A stretch of 64,000 nt of DNA from Dyella sp. C11 (GTDB lineage: Bacteria; Pseudomonadota; Gammaproteobacteria; Xanthomonadales; Rhodanobacteraceae). Shown here piece by piece: positions 63,133 through 64,000 of the stretch. Within the stretch, counting starts at the first letter, position 1, and each line of letters starts with the position of its first letter. A model generated the notes under the pieces. It saw nothing but the letters and a program-made list of their open reading frames with translations, made no database searches and was not told where the DNA came from. The stretch spans positions 62,001 to 126,000 of the forward strand of contig NZ_QAVX01000008.1 of the NCBI RefSeq assembly GCF_003121485.1. The letters run 5' to 3'. The position numbers were made by a program, and so were the translations under genes.

Positions 63133-64000
63133 TGGCCAAGAACGAACAGAACCTGCGCGTCGCCGCCGACTGGTGGATGCGATTGCGCGATCCCGCTGCC
63201 ACGAAACGGACGACCCAGCAGTGGCTTGCCTGGACCGACGAAGACGCCAGTCACCTCGATGCCTTCGAACGCGTGACCGAACTGGCCACCCGCCTGCATT
63301 CGCTGGGTGACGTGACGCGTGAACGCTTGCTGGCGGAATTCGCGCCAGCGCAGATCCGCTCCCGCCGGGCATGGCTGCCGATGGCCGCTGCGGCAGCGGC
63401 GGTACTGGTGATTGCGGGCTACGTGGGCTGGCACGCCATGTCGAACCCTGCAACGTCGCAAAGCTACGCCAGCGCCGTCGGTGCGCAGCGCAGCGTGACG
63501 CTGGATGACGGCACCCGCGTGACGCTGGGCGGCGCCACGCGCCTTGTCACCCACTACAGCCGGAACCGGCGCCAGGTGGAGCTGGCCGATGGCGAAGCGT
63601 ATTTCGAAGTGGTGCACGACGCGTCGCGTCCCTTCGAAGTGCGCGCGGGTGATGTGACCATCGAGGACATCGGCACCGCCTTCAATGTTCGCCGCACCGG
63701 GCAGTACGTCACCGTCGCCATGGCCGAAGGCCGGGTGCGTGTGGCCGACAACAAGGGCGGAGCGAACAACAGCCTCGAAGCGGTGGCAGGCCAGTCGGTG
63801 ATCTTCGATCCATCGCGCTCGATCATGAACGTGGTGACCAGTGACCCCGCCAGCGCGGCCGCGTGGCGCAATGCGCGGCTGGAATTCGACAACGAGCCGC
63901 TCTCGGTGGTGGTGGCGAATATCAACCGCTATCGTGCCCAGCCGCTGCGCATTGCCGACAACGACCTGCGCTCGCTCACCTTCACCGGCACCGTGAAGAC
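63129..64000 (+). CDS. FecR-family anti-sigma factor (partial, runs off the right edge)
   Basis: 290 complete codons from ATG 63129 with no stop before the end of the window. The N-terminal DUF4880-type cytoplasmic domain (AADWWMRLRDPAATKRTTQQWLAWTDEDASHLDAFERV) is followed by one membrane helix (about 84-105, AAAAAAVLVIAGYVGWHAM) and the periplasmic FecR domain (RSVTLDDGTRVTLGGATRLVTHYS, VELADGEAYFEVVHDASRPFEVRAGDVTIEDIGTAFNVRR). A following region begins LEFDNEPLSVVVANINRY, the usual DUF4974-like part. It holds the sigma factor until a TonB receptor signals. Coupled to the sigma gene by ATGA. Confidence 0.92.
   Translation, partial: MMAKNEQNLRVAADWWMRLRDPAATKRTTQQWLAWTDEDASHLDAFERVTELATRLHSLGDVTRERLLAEFAPAQIRSRRAWLPMAAAAAAVLVIAGYVGWHAMSNPATSQSYASAVGAQRSVTLDDGTRVTLGGATRLVTHYSRNRRQVELADGEAYFEVVHDASRPFEVRAGDVTIEDIGTAFNVRRTGQYVTVAMAEGRVRVADNKGGANNSLEAVAGQSVIFDPSRSIMNVVTSDPASAAAWRNARLEFDNEPLSVVVANINRYRAQPLRIADNDLRSLTFTGTVK

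Overview
The window is a GC-rich, densely coded piece of chromosome from a gammaproteobacterium. It most likely belongs to Xanthomonadales, family Rhodanobacteraceae (a Dyella, Luteibacter or Rhodanobacter type). The pointers are the many TonB-dependent receptors, a Xanthomonas-type cytoplasmic GH13 alpha-glucosidase, the hemD-hemX-hemY order, the aroQ-accB-accC-prmA-DUF3426-fis-purH block, a CIRCE-controlled groESL operon and a C-rich-loop small RNA downstream of polA that looks like the xanthomonad sX13. I see no tRNA, rRNA, CRISPR, prophage or intact insertion sequence. The accessory DNA is mostly short palindromic repeats.

Layout. 1-12.1 kb is housekeeping: the end of a ferredoxin/flavin reductase, a YibN-type rhodanese, a lipoprotein, a hot-dog thioesterase, hemDXY, two small membrane proteins, uvrD, a membrane-anchored serine hydrolase and an exported D-amino-acid-oxidase-like lipoprotein. 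12.2-26.3 kb is a starch/maltose locus. A cytoplasmic GH13 alpha-glucosidase (minus) diverges from a TonB receptor, a periplasmic GH13 amylase, a GH31 glucosidase, a six-hairpin glycosidase-like protein and a GPH/SLC45-type sugar permease (plus), and a LacI regulator closes the locus. Two 14-bp operators, exact reverse complements of each other, sit in the divergent promoter region. The implied route is outer-membrane uptake of glucans, periplasmic trimming, inner-membrane transport and cytoplasmic glucose release.

26.3-36.5 kb holds the sRNA, polA (with a palindromic repeat inserted in frame), a DUF2782 protein, a half-size EamA protein, a GST, a LysR regulator divergent from a bile-acid-symporter-like carrier, purH, an acetyltransferase and fis. 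36.5-46.2 kb continues with a DUF3426 protein, prmA, accC, accB, aroQ, a TlpA-like thioredoxin, a large dsbD, a DMT exporter and a GST.

46.2-58.0 kb is more accessory. It has a MocR-type regulator with an apparent internal deletion, a TPR-sulfotransferase beside a second TonB receptor, and a phosphonate locus: stand-alone phnM, a PhnF-type regulator, and a three-gene operon of phosphonatase-like hydrolase, DUF5690 transporter and TIGR03364-type FAD oxidoreductase. 58.0-64.0 kb has a class II aldolase with cutA, groES-groEL, a VirK/DUF535 protein and an overlapping ECF sigma/FecR pair that runs off the right edge.
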